From: Microcella alkalica
GTDB lineage: Bacteria; Actinomycetota; Actinomycetes; Actinomycetales; Microbacteriaceae
DNA length: 64,000 nt
Assembly: GCF_014137945.1 (NCBI RefSeq)
Contig: NZ_JACGWX010000001.1
Coordinates: 124,001-188,000, forward strand
Reading direction: 5' to 3'
In this document: positions 42,092-51,292 of the stretch, in pieces
How the letters are laid out: each line of letters opens with the position of its first letter
Position numbering within the stretch: position 1 is the stretch's first letter
Translations under genes and position numbers: made by a program
The notes under the pieces: model-generated
What the model was told of the DNA's origin: nothing
Seen by the model: only the letters and a program-made list of their open reading frames with translations
Database searches by the model: none

Positions 42092-42516
42092 GCGGCGAGG
42101 CGACCGCGGCGCCGAACCCCGGCGAGGGCGACCTCGACGCCGAGGGCCGACGTCACGGCCCGTGGCGCGAGCCCGACCCGCACGGCGGCACGATCGCGGG
42201 CGAATACGTCCACGGCGAGCGGCAGGGCCCGTGGACGCACTTCTTCGCCGATGGCCGCGTGCGCGGCGAGATGACCTACGAGAACGGCGAGCTCGTCGGC
42301 CCCAGCACCTGGTACCGCGCAACCGGCGGACTGCTGCAGCGCGGCGGCTTCCTCGACGGCGAGAAGCACGGTGGCTGGACGCGCTGGGACAGCGCTGGCC
42401 GTCTCATCGACCAGGGCGAGTTCGACCGCGGCGCCAAAACGGGGGAGTGGAGGCAGTACGCGCCCGACGGCTCGGTGCGGAAGGTGACCCAGCATCGCAG
42501 CCGACCCGACCCCTGA
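42088..42516 (+). CDS. MORN-repeat/YwqK-like protein
   Basis: A 142-residue protein made of four to five repeats of about 23 residues around a G-x-Y-x-x-G-x-x-x-G-x-W core: GEYVHGERQGPWTHFFADG, GEMTYENGELVGPSTWY, GGFLDGEKHGGWTRWDSAG, GEFDRGAKTGEWRQYAPDG. Such MORN-type repeats form an extended beta-hairpin ladder; members named YwqK antitoxin exist, but no toxin is adjacent. It overlaps the DUF4287 stop and ends 17 bp before a convergent gene. Confidence 0.82.
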   Translation: MSGEATAAPNPGEGDLDAEGRRHGPWREPDPHGGTIAGEYVHGERQGPWTHFFADGRVRGEMTYENGELVGPSTWYRATGGLLQRGGFLDGEKHGGWTRWDSAGRLIDQGEFDRGAKTGEWRQYAPDGSVRKVTQHRSRPDP

Positions 42517-42533
42517 GCGAGGGGGTGCGGCCC

Positions 42534-43253
42534 TCAGTCGGTCGTGCCCGCCTCCTCGAGCGCCGCGAGCCACTCGGCCCAGAACGCCTTCCAGTGGTCG
42601 CCCTCCTCGAGGGTCGGCAGCTTCGCGTGCGCGACCGTGAGCGTCGTGCGGCCTCCCGGCGCGGGGTCGAACGCGAACGTGACGCGACCGAGAAGCTCGC
42701 CGTCGCGGCGCAGCTCGAACCCGGGCGACCGCACGCCGGGCCTTGAGCGGAGCACCGTCTCGAACCCCGGAAGCAGCGCGGCTCGGGCGTCGTCGTCGTG
42801 GATCATCGCGCGCGCCTCCTCCGGCGCCATGGCGACGATGCGCGAGCGCGAGACCGTGAACGTCCCGTCGGGCATCTGGCCGGGCAGCCGCAGCCCCGTG
42901 ATCCGCTCGTACCCGACGGTCACGCCCTGCGCCCACCAGTCGTCGACGCCCTGCGCGACGAGCCAGGCCGCGATCGCGGGGTGACCGGCAGCGCGACCGG
43001 GCCCGGCGTCGATCGCGTCGACCCAGGCATCCCACCCGCGACCCGTCTTCTCGCGCACGAGCTCATCGGAGTGCTGCGGCTGCGCGACCCAGACGCGGGC
43101 TGGGGATGCCGTGGTCGCGCCGTCCGCGGCGCTCGCGGCAGCGTCGCGCGCCCTCGCCGCCTCGATCAGGGCTCGGCGGGCGGCTCCGTAGCGCTCGCCG
43201 GTCTTCTGCATGCGCTCGCGCACGCGCTTCTTGAAGGCTTCCTGCGTGGTCAT
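42534..43253 (-). CDS. SRPBCC (AHSA1-like) protein with N-terminal DUF4287-related segment
   Basis: A 239-residue protein. Residues 1-35 (MTTQEAFKKRVRERMQKTGERYGAARRALI) and the segment KTGRGWDAWVDAIDAGPGRAAGHPAIAAWLVAQGVDDWWAQGVTVGYE match DUF4287-associated proteins. The C-terminal 110 residues form an SRPBCC hydrophobic-cavity domain ending in a typical HWKAFWAEWLAALE. Ligand unknown. The start at 43253 is inferred from homology to the motif; a longer frame upstream is antisense shadow. It sits tail to tail with the LLM/DUF4287/YwqK operon. Confidence 0.83.
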   Translation of the reverse strand: MTTQEAFKKRVRERMQKTGERYGAARRALIEAARARDAAASAADGATTASPARVWVAQPQHSDELVREKTGRGWDAWVDAIDAGPGRAAGHPAIAAWLVAQGVDDWWAQGVTVGYERITGLRLPGQMPDGTFTVSRSRIVAMAPEEARAMIHDDDARAALLPGFETVLRSRPGVRSPGFELRRDGELLGRVTFAFDPAPGGRTTLTVAHAKLPTLEEGDHWKAFWAEWLAALEEAGTTD

Positions 43254-43412
43254 CTCGACCCTCTCGTGCTCGCTCGACGCGCTGCCTCCGGCTCGCGCCC
43301 GGCGACCCGCGTCGGAACACGACGGTCGTCCTCGTCGAGCGCTCACGGCCCCCTCTGCCTCCTGCCGCGGGCGCGGCGGCCGGCAGCGCGAGCGCCGGCG
43401 GGGAGGTCGGGC

Positions 43413-43886
43413 GTGACGAACCGCCCGCGCCCACGGTACCGCCGCCGTCGTCGCGGGGGCAAGAAGCCCTTCTGGCGCAACCTGCGGAACCCTCACTATG
43501 GTGAGCGCGTGTACATCCTGCTGAGCGCGATCCCCGTCCTCGTGATGATCGCGTCGCTCGCCGACATCATCACGCGAGGCGAGCACGAGGTGAAGAACCT
43601 CAACCGCACCCTCTTGATCATCATCGTGATCCTCCTGCCGCTCGTCGGCAGCCTGCTGTGGTGGGCGGTCGGCCGCGAGTACCGGCGCAGCGAGCCGGCC
43701 GTCGGGTTCGGCGATCCGCTGCGCACCGAGGCGATCGAGCGGCGCCTCGCCGACCGCGCGACCTCGAGCACGGAGGCGGAGCTCGCTCGCCTCGAGGCCG
43801 AGATCGCGCAGGCCGAGAGCGAGGCGCGCATCCGTCGCCTGGAGGACGAGCTGCGGCAACGTCGAGGCGAGCCGACGCCCTCCTGA
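43413..43886 (+). CDS. Membrane protein with phospholipase D-nuclease N-terminal (PLDc_N) type helices
   Basis: About 157 residues: an Arg-rich cytosolic start ([20 protein letters not shown]), two membrane helices enclosing the PLDc_N pattern ([21 protein letters not shown], then [26 protein letters not shown]), and a C-terminal coiled-coil ([28 protein letters not shown]). Alone, this domain has no known activity. A shorter start at GTG 43509, placing the first helix at the N-terminus, is also plausible. It precedes cofE by 44 bp. Confidence 0.75.
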   Translation: MTNRPRPRYRRRRRGGKKPFWRNLRNPHYGERVYILLSAIPVLVMIASLADIITRGEHEVKNLNRTLLIIIVILLPLVGSLLWWAVGREYRRSEPAVGFGDPLRTEAIERRLADRATSSTEAELARLEAEIAQAESEARIRRLEDELRQRRGEPTPS

Positions 43887-43930
43887 GACCGACCCGCCGC
43901 CGCCCCCGCTGCCCCTGCGATGATGGGCCC

Positions 43931-44764
43931 GTGACCTCTCCGCCCCTCGTCGTCTTCGGCATCCCCGGCCTGCCCGAGATCGCGGCAGGCGACGACTTGC
44001 CGCGCCTCATCGCCGACGCCGCGCGCCGGGCCGACGTGCAGCCCGGCGACATCCTCGCCGTCACGAGCAAGATCGTGAGCAAGGCCGAGGGGCGCATCGC
44101 CGCCGCCGAGACTCGAGAGCAGGCGATCACCGACGAGACCGTTCGCATCGTCGCGACCCGCGAGCACCCGGGCGGCGTCACGCGCATCGTCGAGAACCGC
44201 CTCGGACTCGTCATGGCCGCCGCGGGCGTCGACGCGAGCAACACCGCCGACGGCACCGTCCTCCTCCTGCCGCTCGACCCGGACGAGAGCGCGCGCCGCA
44301 TCCGCGTCGCCGTCGAGGGGCGCGTCGGCGCCCCGATCGGCGTCGTCATCACCGACACCGCGGGCCGCGCCTGGCGCGAGGGCCAGACGGACATCACGAT
44401 CGGCGCGAGCGGCGTTCGCCTGCTCGACGACCTCCGCGGAGCCCACGACGCGAGCGGCAAGCTGCTCGCCGTCACCGCTCCCGCCGTGGGCGACGAGATC
44501 GCCGCCGCCGCCGACCTCGTCAAGGGCAAGACGAGCGGGATGCCCGTGGCCGTCGTCCGCGGACTCGACCGCCATCTCGACCCGGCCGCGCCCGGCGGCC
44601 GCAGCCTCGTCCGCCCCGCAGCCGACGACATGTTCTACATCGGGCACCGCGAGGCTCACGAGGCCGGTCGGGCCGAGGGCCGGGAGGCGGGCTTCGCGCA
44701 GGGCTACGCCGAGGGGTTCGCCGAGGGGCAGGCGGAGGAGCGCGGCGCGAGCGGAGCATCCTGA
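43931..44764 (+). CDS. cofE: Coenzyme F420-0:L-glutamate ligase
   Basis: A 277-residue CofE-type ligase that adds glutamate residues to F420-0. The family motifs [32 protein letters not shown] and [25 protein letters not shown] are all present. In mycobacteria CofE is fused to a reductase domain (FbiB); here it stands alone. The last 35 residues form an unusual tail in which glycine recurs every four positions ([23 protein letters not shown]). With the LLM oxidoreductase nearby it implies F420 synthesis in this organism. Confidence 0.92.
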   Translation: MTSPPLVVFGIPGLPEIAAGDDLPRLIADAARRADVQPGDILAVTSKIVSKAEGRIAAAETREQAITDETVRIVATREHPGGVTRIVENRLGLVMAAAGVDASNTADGTVLLLPLDPDESARRIRVAVEGRVGAPIGVVITDTAGRAWREGQTDITIGASGVRLLDDLRGAHDASGKLLAVTAPAVGDEIAAAADLVKGKTSGMPVAVVRGLDRHLDPAAPGGRSLVRPAADDMFYIGHREAHEAGRAEGREAGFAQGYAEGFAEGQAEERGASGAS

Positions 44765-44827
44765 CGATTCATCACTCGAAACGGTTCTCTCGGCCGCTTT
44801 CCCGCGTCGGCGTGGAAGAGTGAGCGA

Positions 44828-45868
44828 GTGAGCACGATGACGAGCCCGATCCCCGATTCGCACCCGCACGCCGATCAGCCCCGAACCGCCCAGCCACTCG
44901 ACGCGGATGCGTTCGCCGGGTACGGCGACGCGATCCGCCGCGCGATGAACGGCGTGCTCGACGGCAAGCCCGAGGCCGTCGACACTGCGCTCACCGTGCT
45001 GCTCGCCGAGGGCCACCTGCTCATCGAGGACGTCCCCGGCGTCGGCAAGACCGTGCTCGCTCGCGCGCTCGCGCGCTGCATCGCCGGCAGCGTCAGCCGC
45101 ATCCAGTTCACTCCCGACCTGCTGCCCGCCGACATCACGGGCGTGAGCGTCTACCGCCAGCAGCAGGGCGTCTTCGAGTTCACGCCCGGCCCCGTCTTCG
45201 CCCACATCGTCATCGGCGACGAGATCAACCGCGCGAGCCCGAAGACCCAGTCGGCGCTACTCGAGTGCATGGAGGAGGGGCAGGTCACCGTCGACGGCCG
45301 CACCCACCGCCTCGAGGCGCCGTTCCTCGTCGTCGCGACGCAGAACCCCGTCGAGATGGAGGGCACCTATCCGCTCCCCGAGGCGCAGCGCGACCGCTTC
45401 ATGGCCCGCATCTCGATCGGGTACCCGGATGCCGAGAGCGAGCAGCGCATGCTGCGCGACCGCGAGCACGGGTCGCCCCTCGATCGCCTCGACCCGATCG
45501 TCGACGTGGCGGGCCTGCGCCGCATGATCGCGACGGTCCGCGAGGTCTACGTGAGCCCCTCGGTCGAGGCGTACGCCGTGGCGATCGTGCAGGCCACGCG
45601 CGACGACACCGCGCTGCGCCTCGGGGCGAGCCCGCGCTCGACCCTGCAGCTCGTGCGCGCCGCCCGAGCCCGGGCCGCCCTCGACGGCCGCGACTTCGTC
45701 GTGCCCGACGACGTGGACGCGCTCGCGACGACGGTGCTCGCGCACCGGATGATCCTCGTGCCCCGGGCGCAGCATCCCGACGGCCGGCCCGTGCGCGGCG
45801 TCGAGGAGGTCGTCCAGCGCATCGTCGCCGCGACCCCCGTGCCGGTGCCGCAGGCGCCCCGCGCGTAG
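44828..45868 (+). CDS. MoxR family AAA+ ATPase
   Basis: A 346-residue AAA+ ATPase with Walker A EDVPGVGKTVLARAL, Walker B IVIGDEINRASPKTQSALLECMEE, sensor ATQNPVEMEGTYPLPEAQRDRF and the C-terminal lid (RAALDGRDFVVPDDVDALATTVLAHR). MoxR proteins act as chaperones that assemble or activate partner complexes, usually with DUF58 (vWA-like) proteins, as encoded next. GTG start. It begins an intact MoxR/DUF58/transglutaminase operon paralogous to the broken one at 17.2-20.7 kb. Confidence 0.94.
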   Translation: MSTMTSPIPDSHPHADQPRTAQPLDADAFAGYGDAIRRAMNGVLDGKPEAVDTALTVLLAEGHLLIEDVPGVGKTVLARALARCIAGSVSRIQFTPDLLPADITGVSVYRQQQGVFEFTPGPVFAHIVIGDEINRASPKTQSALLECMEEGQVTVDGRTHRLEAPFLVVATQNPVEMEGTYPLPEAQRDRFMARISIGYPDAESEQRMLRDREHGSPLDRLDPIVDVAGLRRMIATVREVYVSPSVEAYAVAIVQATRDDTALRLGASPRSTLQLVRAARARAALDGRDFVVPDDVDALATTVLAHRMILVPRAQHPDGRPVRGVEEVVQRIVAATPVPVPQAPRA

Positions 45869-45878
45869 GGCGCGGCTC

Positions 45879-47240
45879 ATGCGGGCACGGCGCGAGCGCG
45901 CGAGCGGAGGCCTCCCGAGGCTCACCGGACGCGGCTGGGGCTTCCTCGTCGTCGCCGCGAACCTGTTCGCGCTCGCGTACGGGCTGCAGCGCCCCGAGCT
46001 CGTGCCCGCCGCCGTCATCGCCGCCGCCGCGCCGCTCATCGCCCTGCTCGTCGTCGGCGCCTCCCGCCCGCGGGTGCGCGTCACCCGCCACCTCGACCCG
46101 GTCGTCGCGACCGAGGGCGAGCCCGTGCGCGTCGGCGTGCAGGTCTCCGGCCGCGCCCGCTCGGCCGAGTGGATCGAGCGCGTCCCCATGCGCCCCGGCT
46201 ACGCCGGCCCCGGCCAGCTGCTCGAGGTGCGCGCCGGCCGCCCGCGCTCGCTCGGCTACCGCTACTGGCCAGCGCATCGCGGCCTCGTGAGCGTCGGGCC
46301 GCTGCTCATCGAGGATCGCGACCCGTTCGCCCTCGCGGTGCGCGTCACCGACACGATCGCCGTCGCGACGCAGCTCGTCGTGCCCGAGGTCGTGCCGCTC
46401 TCGCCCGGACCGGTCCCGGATCCCTCCGCCGAGAGCGGCCCGCGCACGACGCGCTCGCGCGAGCGAACCGCCGACGACGTCGTGACGCGCGAGTACCGGC
46501 AGGGCGACGCGCTGCGCCGCGTCCACTGGAGGGTCTCGGCGCGCCAGGGCGAGCTCATGGTGCGGCAGGACGAGCCGCAGGCCGGGCCGCGAGCGCGCGT
46601 GCTCCTCGATTCGCAGCGGGCCGGGCATCCCGATCTCGCCCGCGTCGCGGCGGCCCCGCCGACCGGGTCGCGCACCTTCGAGTGGAGCGTGCGCATGACC
46701 GCCGCCGTTGCCTCGCACCTCGCCGAGCGCGGGTACGCCGTCGACCTGCAGACCCCGGCGGCGCGACCGGCGGAGGCTCCGCGCGGCGACGGACCGATCG
46801 GCGAGCTTCTCGGCGAGCTCGCCATCCTCCCGCTCGCCGACCGCGGGCCGCTGCCGCCCGCGACGGCCGCGCCCGGCTCGGTGCCGATCGTCGCGATCGC
46901 GAGCAGCCCCGACGATGCGACGCTGCGGTGGATGCTCGCCCAGCGCTCCGCGGGAGCCCTCGGCGTCGCCCTGCTCGTGCGATCGGCGTCGACCGCGGCC
47001 GACGACCCGGGCGCTCTCGCGATCGAGGCCGCCTTCGCCGCCGCCGACTGGAACGTCGTGACGGTGCCGGTGGGGACGCCGCCCGATGCCGCGTGGCTCG
47101 CGCTCGTCGGGCAGCAGCCCGAGCTCACGGGGGCCGAGGCGCTCGCGGCGCGGGTCGCGGGGTCGGGCGGCGGGGCCGCTATGTCGGCCTCGGTCGCCTC
47201 GTCTTCCGCCGCCGGGGCTTCAGGGGGCGCGCGTGGCTGA
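45879..47240 (+). CDS. DUF58 domain membrane protein
   Basis: A 453-residue protein: two N-terminal membrane helices (GWGFLVVAANLFALAYGLQ and a second), a beta-rich region (RVRVTRHLDPVVATEGEPVRVGVQV), then the DUF58 signature DVVTREYRQGDALRRVHWRVSARQGELMVRQDE and a C-terminal vWA-like part. Partner of MoxR; the pair is thought to help assemble envelope or secreted complexes, but the client is unknown. Starts 10 bp after moxR and overlaps the next gene by 8 bp. It is the full-length reference for the truncated copy at 17436-18332. Confidence 0.9.
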   Translation: MRARRERASGGLPRLTGRGWGFLVVAANLFALAYGLQRPELVPAAVIAAAAPLIALLVVGASRPRVRVTRHLDPVVATEGEPVRVGVQVSGRARSAEWIERVPMRPGYAGPGQLLEVRAGRPRSLGYRYWPAHRGLVSVGPLLIEDRDPFALAVRVTDTIAVATQLVVPEVVPLSPGPVPDPSAESGPRTTRSRERTADDVVTREYRQGDALRRVHWRVSARQGELMVRQDEPQAGPRARVLLDSQRAGHPDLARVAAAPPTGSRTFEWSVRMTAAVASHLAERGYAVDLQTPAARPAEAPRGDGPIGELLGELAILPLADRGPLPPATAAPGSVPIVAIASSPDDATLRWMLAQRSAGALGVALLVRSASTAADDPGALAIEAAFAAADWNVVTVPVGTPPDAAWLALVGQQPELTGAEALAARVAGSGGGAAMSASVASSSAAGASGGARG

Positions 47241-49608
47241 GACCGAGGGCCCGGGCCTGCGCCGGGCGGGGGCGCGCGCCGGCCGTGCGGCCCTCCTCGT
47301 CGCCCTCGCCGCCCTGCTCATGCTCGCCGCAGCGCTCACCGCCTTCACGGTCGTGCTCGACGAGGGGCCGTGGTTCGCGACCACGATGGTCGTCGTCGCG
47401 GTCGTCGTCGGGGCCGGGCTGATCGCACGCCTGCGCGTGCGGCGCTGGCGTCCTCTGTGGTCGGTCGTCGTGTCGAGCGCCGCGCTCGTCGTCGCGCTCA
47501 CCGCCGTGTTCGCGGCAGAGGTGTCGTTTGCCGTGGTGATCCCTACCCGCGAGACGTTCGAGCGCTTCGCCGAGCTCGTGGCGCTCGGGGAGCAGTCGAT
47601 CGCGGAGCAGTCGATTCCCGCGGAGGCCGACACGGGCATCCGCTTTCTGCTCGCCCTCGGCGTCGGAGCGATCGCGATCGCGACCGACGCGCTCGCCGCG
47701 CTCAGCCGACGGCCGGCGCTCGCCGCCGTGCCGGCGACGGGGATCCTCGCCGTGCCCGTCGTGCTCGACCCCGGGGCTCTGCCGCTGGCGACCGTCGCCG
47801 GGACGGCAGCCGCGTACCTCCTGCTGCTCGCGCTGCATCGTCCCGCCGCGAGCGGCGGCGGCCGCGGACTCACGCGCGCCGTCGCCGCGACCGCGGCCGT
47901 GATCGTCGCCGCGCTCGTCGTGCCGCCCGCCCTGCCGTCGGTGCTCGCCGGCGACCGGCTGCCCGGCTCGGGTCCTGCGGGGCTCGTCACAGGCATCAAC
48001 CCCGTCGTCGAGCTCGGCAACGACCTGCGCAGGCAGAACCCGATCACGGTGCTCACCTACACGACCGCTCTCGCGGGCGGGCAGTACCTGACGCTGTCGC
48101 ACCTCGCCGAGTTCTCCGGCCAAGAGGTGTTGCCGGTGCTGTTCGACGCGCCCGTCGAGGACGCCGGAACGATCGGCCCTCCCGCCTGGTTCGACGACGA
48201 CGTCGCGTTCACGAGCGTCGAGACGACCATCACGCTGCGCAGCGTGCGTTCGCGCTGGGTGCCGCTGCCGTCGGCGCCCGTGCAGGCCGACGGGCTCTCG
48301 GGCGGGTGGGTCATCGACCCCGACGGCGTCACGATGCGCACTGCCGAGGGGTCGATCCGGAACGGGACGTACACGGTCGAGAACCGGGTAGCGCGGCCGG
48401 CGCCCGAGCAGCTGCGTGCGACGACCGTGGACGCGGACGGGCTCGAACAGTACCGGGCGCTGCCAGAGGACCTCGACCCGGTCGTCGAGGCCACGGCGCG
48501 CGAGGTCGTCGCGGGAATCTCGAATCCGTACGAGCAGGCCGTCGCGCTGCAGCGCTTCTTCACCGACGGCGGCTTCACCTACTCGGAGGACGCCCCCGTC
48601 GCGGGCGGGTTCGACGGATCCGGTGCGGCGATCGTCGCGGCGTTCCTCGAGGCGCGGGCCGGGTACTGCGTGCACTTCGGCTCGGCGATGACGCTCATGG
48701 CGCGCACGCTCGGCATCCCCACGCGCATGGCCGTGGGATTCCTGCCGGGGTCGCGGAATCCGGTGATCCCGAGCGAGTACACCGTGTCGTCGGACGACCT
48801 GCACACATGGCCCGAGCTGCACTTCGACGGCATCGGGTGGGTGCGCTTCGAGCCGACCCCCTCGCGCGGCGTGACCCCCGACTACGCGACCGAGGAGGCC
48901 CTCACCCCCAGCGGCGCGCCCTCGCCCGACCCGTTCAGCCCGGAGCCGACCGAGCCGACCGCGACGGCCGCGCCGGGCGCGCCCTCGCCGGGGTCGTCCG
49001 GCGGGCCCGACCTCCCCGACGAGGAGATCGACGCGGGCGGGACCGGTTCGGGCGGCCTGCTCGGGGGTCGTTCGACGATCGGCGGCGTGGATGCCCGGCT
49101 CGTGCTCGGCCTCGCGCTCCTGCTGCTCGTCGCGCTACTCGCCGCGCCCGGAGTCTGGCGCGCCGTGCTGCGCGCGCGTCGACTGCGCTCGCCGGATCCG
49201 CTCGACGCCTGGCGCGAGCTGCGCGACACGGCCCGCGACCTGGGGCTCCCCGCCGAGGCGACCCGCACGCCGCGCGAGCTCGCCCGCGCATGGGCTGCGG
49301 CCGGCGGCGCCGCCAGCGGTGCGACGGGCGCTGGCGCCGCTCGAGCCCCCATCGCGGAGGCCCCCGTCGTCCCAGGCCCGACGGCCGAGGAGCTCGAGGT
49401 CTTCGAGGCCGTGCGCCGCGCACTGGAGGCGCGGGCCTACGGAGCGCCGGCGCCGGTGTCGGGCGCCTCGGACATCCGCCCCGCCCTGCGCGCCCTGCGC
49501 GCGCGGACGCCGTGGTGGCGTCAGGTGCTCGCGACAGCCTGGCCGCGCTCGCTCGCGTCGCTCGAGCCGCGCGACCCCGCCCTCGAGCTTCCCGCCACCC
49601 CCGCCTGA
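47233..49608 (+). CDS. Transglutaminase-like membrane protein (DUF3488/TgpA type)
   Basis: A 791-residue protein with about six to seven N-terminal membrane helices, an extracytoplasmic transglutaminase core and a further C-terminal helix (VLGLALLLLVALLAAPGVW) with a cytosolic tail. The active-site motifs are intact: ARAGYCVHFGSAMTLMARTLGIPTRMAVGF (Cys479) and DDLHTWPELHFDGIGWVRFEPTPS (His524). Family members crosslink or hydrolyse peptide amides at the cell surface; the substrate here is unknown. A Pro/Ser/Thr-rich linker (EPTEPTATAAPGAPSPGSSG) precedes the last helix. Overlaps DUF58 by 8 bp. Paralogue of the broken copy at 18329-20740. Confidence 0.92.
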   Translation: MAETEGPGLRRAGARAGRAALLVALAALLMLAAALTAFTVVLDEGPWFATTMVVVAVVVGAGLIARLRVRRWRPLWSVVVSSAALVVALTAVFAAEVSFAVVIPTRETFERFAELVALGEQSIAEQSIPAEADTGIRFLLALGVGAIAIATDALAALSRRPALAAVPATGILAVPVVLDPGALPLATVAGTAAAYLLLLALHRPAASGGGRGLTRAVAATAAVIVAALVVPPALPSVLAGDRLPGSGPAGLVTGINPVVELGNDLRRQNPITVLTYTTALAGGQYLTLSHLAEFSGQEVLPVLFDAPVEDAGTIGPPAWFDDDVAFTSVETTITLRSVRSRWVPLPSAPVQADGLSGGWVIDPDGVTMRTAEGSIRNGTYTVENRVARPAPEQLRATTVDADGLEQYRALPEDLDPVVEATAREVVAGISNPYEQAVALQRFFTDGGFTYSEDAPVAGGFDGSGAAIVAAFLEARAGYCVHFGSAMTLMARTLGIPTRMAVGFLPGSRNPVIPSEYTVSSDDLHTWPELHFDGIGWVRFEPTPSRGVTPDYATEEALTPSGAPSPDPFSPEPTEPTATAAPGAPSPGSSGGPDLPDEEIDAGGTGSGGLLGGRSTIGGVDARLVLGLALLLLVALLAAPGVWRAVLRARRLRSPDPLDAWRELRDTARDLGLPAEATRTPRELARAWAAAGGAASGATGAGAARAPIAEAPVVPGPTAEELEVFEAVRRALEARAYGAPAPVSGASDIRPALRALRARTPWWRQVLATAWPRSLASLEPRDPALELPATPA

Positions 49609-49645
49609 CGCCCGGCCTGCTGCCCGTCAACCTCGCTAGGACCCC

Positions 49646-49732
49646 TTGCCAATTGCAGGCACAACTGCACGCTGCCACCACGGCCGCCCGGCAGCGGGGG
49701 CCCCGGCCCTGGTTTGTGCCTGCACCTGGCAA
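49646..49732. repeat. Bipartite inverted-end element, copy 1 (87 bp)
   Basis: Left end TTGCCAATTGCAGGCACAA (49646-49664) and right end TTTGTGCCTGCACCTGGCAA (49713-49732) are inverted copies. Copies 2 (50663-50748) and 3 (54897-54983) have the same ends and size but unrelated interiors. Copies 1 and 2 flank the DUF559 gene remnant. Confidence 0.78.
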
Positions 49733-49796
49733 TGACAGTCGCACGACGAACAGTCGACCGGAGGTACGGATCAGGCGGTCCCCGCCGAAAGGCGAC

Positions 49797-50569
49797 TCAG
49801 CGGTGATGATCGCCGCGACTGATCGCCGCGAGCACAGCGGCTTCGACAGCCGGCCAGTCGTGCATGACCTGCGCGTAGCTGAACCTGAGAACGCGATACC
49901 CGCGACGCGAGAGCTCGGCATCGCGGCGTCGATCGTTCTCGAAAGCGCTCGCCGTGTCGTGGAACTCTCGCCGATCGACTTCCACGACGAGCGCCGCCCC
50001 GATCAGGAAGTCGACCCGGCCAACGCCGGCGATGAGCACCTGGCACTGCAGCTTCGGCGTTCGACCCGCCATGCGCAACCGGAAGAGCGTTTCTGTTCCT
50101 GACTCGCAAACGCCGTCGATGCCATCGCGCCCGACTGGGTGTCCTCGGGCCGCCAGTTCCACGTGAAGTGAGGGCGCGACATGAAGGGCCGAGTCGAGCG
50201 ACGCGAGATACAACTCGCGCGGCTGGCATTCACGCAGAGCAGTCAGAGCGTCGACCGGCGCCGCGCATCGCCGGGGGTTCGGAGTCGGGATGCTCCGTGC
50301 CCGACGAGGACATGGAGTCGGTGATCGTCGACGGCCCAGATCCCGTGAGTGCGAAGCGCCGTCGCGCAACTGATGACGCCGCCGATACGCGTCGCGTGCA
50401 CCGCCTCCCTCGCGAGGTCGGGCCGGGCGAACCATCCCTGGCGAACGCGTCTGAGCACCCCGCGCCGCACCAAAGCGGCCACTCCGCCTCGGGTGAACCC
50501 GTGCGCATACAGCTCGTGCGTTGCCAGGAGACCGCCATGTTCCTCGAGAAGTCGGTGAAGATCGAGCAC
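49797..50569 (-). pseudogene. wHTH (AbiEi-type) plus DUF559 endonuclease-like protein, disrupted
   Basis: The N-terminal half reads LDLHRLLEEHGGLLATHELYAHGFTRGGVAALVRRGVLRRVRQGWFARP, a winged-helix domain of the AbiEi antitoxin type, to about 50270 (GHGASRLRTPG). The C-terminal half, in another frame (VDALTALRECQPRELYLASLDSALHVAP), carries a DUF559 domain related to Vsr endonucleases (VGRVDFLIGAALVVEVDRREFHDTASAFENDRRRDAEL and the final RVLRFSYAQVM). About 20-30 residues that normally lie between are missing, so a deletion with frame change is likely. The start is uncertain; GTG at 50569 was used. Function of the intact family is not established; it is flanked by two inverted-end elements. 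Confidence 0.75.
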
Positions 50570-50662
50570 GGTGTCACCGTGCGCCACCGCCACCGTCGAC
50601 TGTCGCGCGATCGGAACTCTGGTGGTGGCGACGGCGGCCCGGAGAGCTGTGGAGGGACTGCG

Positions 50663-50748
50663 TTGCCAGATGCAGGCGCAGCAGGCGGATCCGCGGGCAC
50701 AGGCCTGAGCCATCGTGAACAAACGGTGACGGTGCCTGCATTTGGCAA
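50663..50748. repeat. Bipartite inverted-end element, copy 2 (86 bp)
   Basis: Left end TTGCCAGATGCAGGCGCA (50663-50680), right end GGTGCCTGCATTTGGCAA (50731-50748). Same ends and spacing as copies 1 and 3. It lies upstream of the DUF559 gene remnant and downstream of ybaK's 3' end. Confidence 0.78.
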
Positions 50749-50797
50749 CGACACCACGGGCTGGGAGCTCCGAGGGGGACGGCCGTCGGGTCGGCCG

Positions 50798-51292
50798 CTA
50801 CTGCGCGATGTCGCCGAGCACCCCGCCGGTCGCGCGCAGCAGGTCGGCGGGCGCGAGCTCGAGGTCGAAGCCGCGCCGACCCCCCGACACGAGCACGGTC
50901 TCCCACAGTGCCGCGCTCTCGTCGATGACCGTCGGCAGAGCCGTCTTCTGCCCGATGGGCGAGATGCCGCCGACGACGTACCCGGTCTTGCGCTCGGCGA
51001 GCTCGGGCGCCGCCATTGCCGCCCGCTTCGCTCCGACGGCCGATGCGAGCGCCTTCAGGTCGAGCTTCGCGCTCACCGGCACGACTCCGACCACGAGCCG
51101 CCCGTCGGCTTCAGCGAGCAGCGTCTTGAACACGCGCACCGGCTCGACGCCGAGCGCCGCCGCCGCTTCGAGCCCGTACGCGGTGACCGATGCGTCGTGC
51201 GCGTACGCCCGCGGCGTGAACGGGATGCCCGCGGCCGTCAGCGCGACCGTCGCCGGAGTCCCCGGCGCGGCCTGCGATCGCGGCCTAGCCAT
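50798..51292 (-). CDS. ybaK: Cys-tRNA(Pro)/Cys-tRNA(Cys) deacylase (YbaK/EbsC)
   Basis: A 164-residue trans-editing protein that hydrolyses mischarged Cys-tRNA(Pro). The YbaK motif GGISPIGQKTALPTVIDES carries the catalytic lysine, preceded by VFKTLLAEADGRLVVGVVPVSAKLDLKALA. Fold and length are standard. The ATG at 51292 overlaps the glgX stop by 8 nt, so it is translationally coupled to glgX, an unrelated pathway. Confidence 0.93.
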   Translation of the reverse strand: MARPRSQAAPGTPATVALTAAGIPFTPRAYAHDASVTAYGLEAAAALGVEPVRVFKTLLAEADGRLVVGVVPVSAKLDLKALASAVGAKRAAMAAPELAERKTGYVVGGISPIGQKTALPTVIDESAALWETVLVSGGRRGFDLELAPADLLRATGGVLGDIAQ

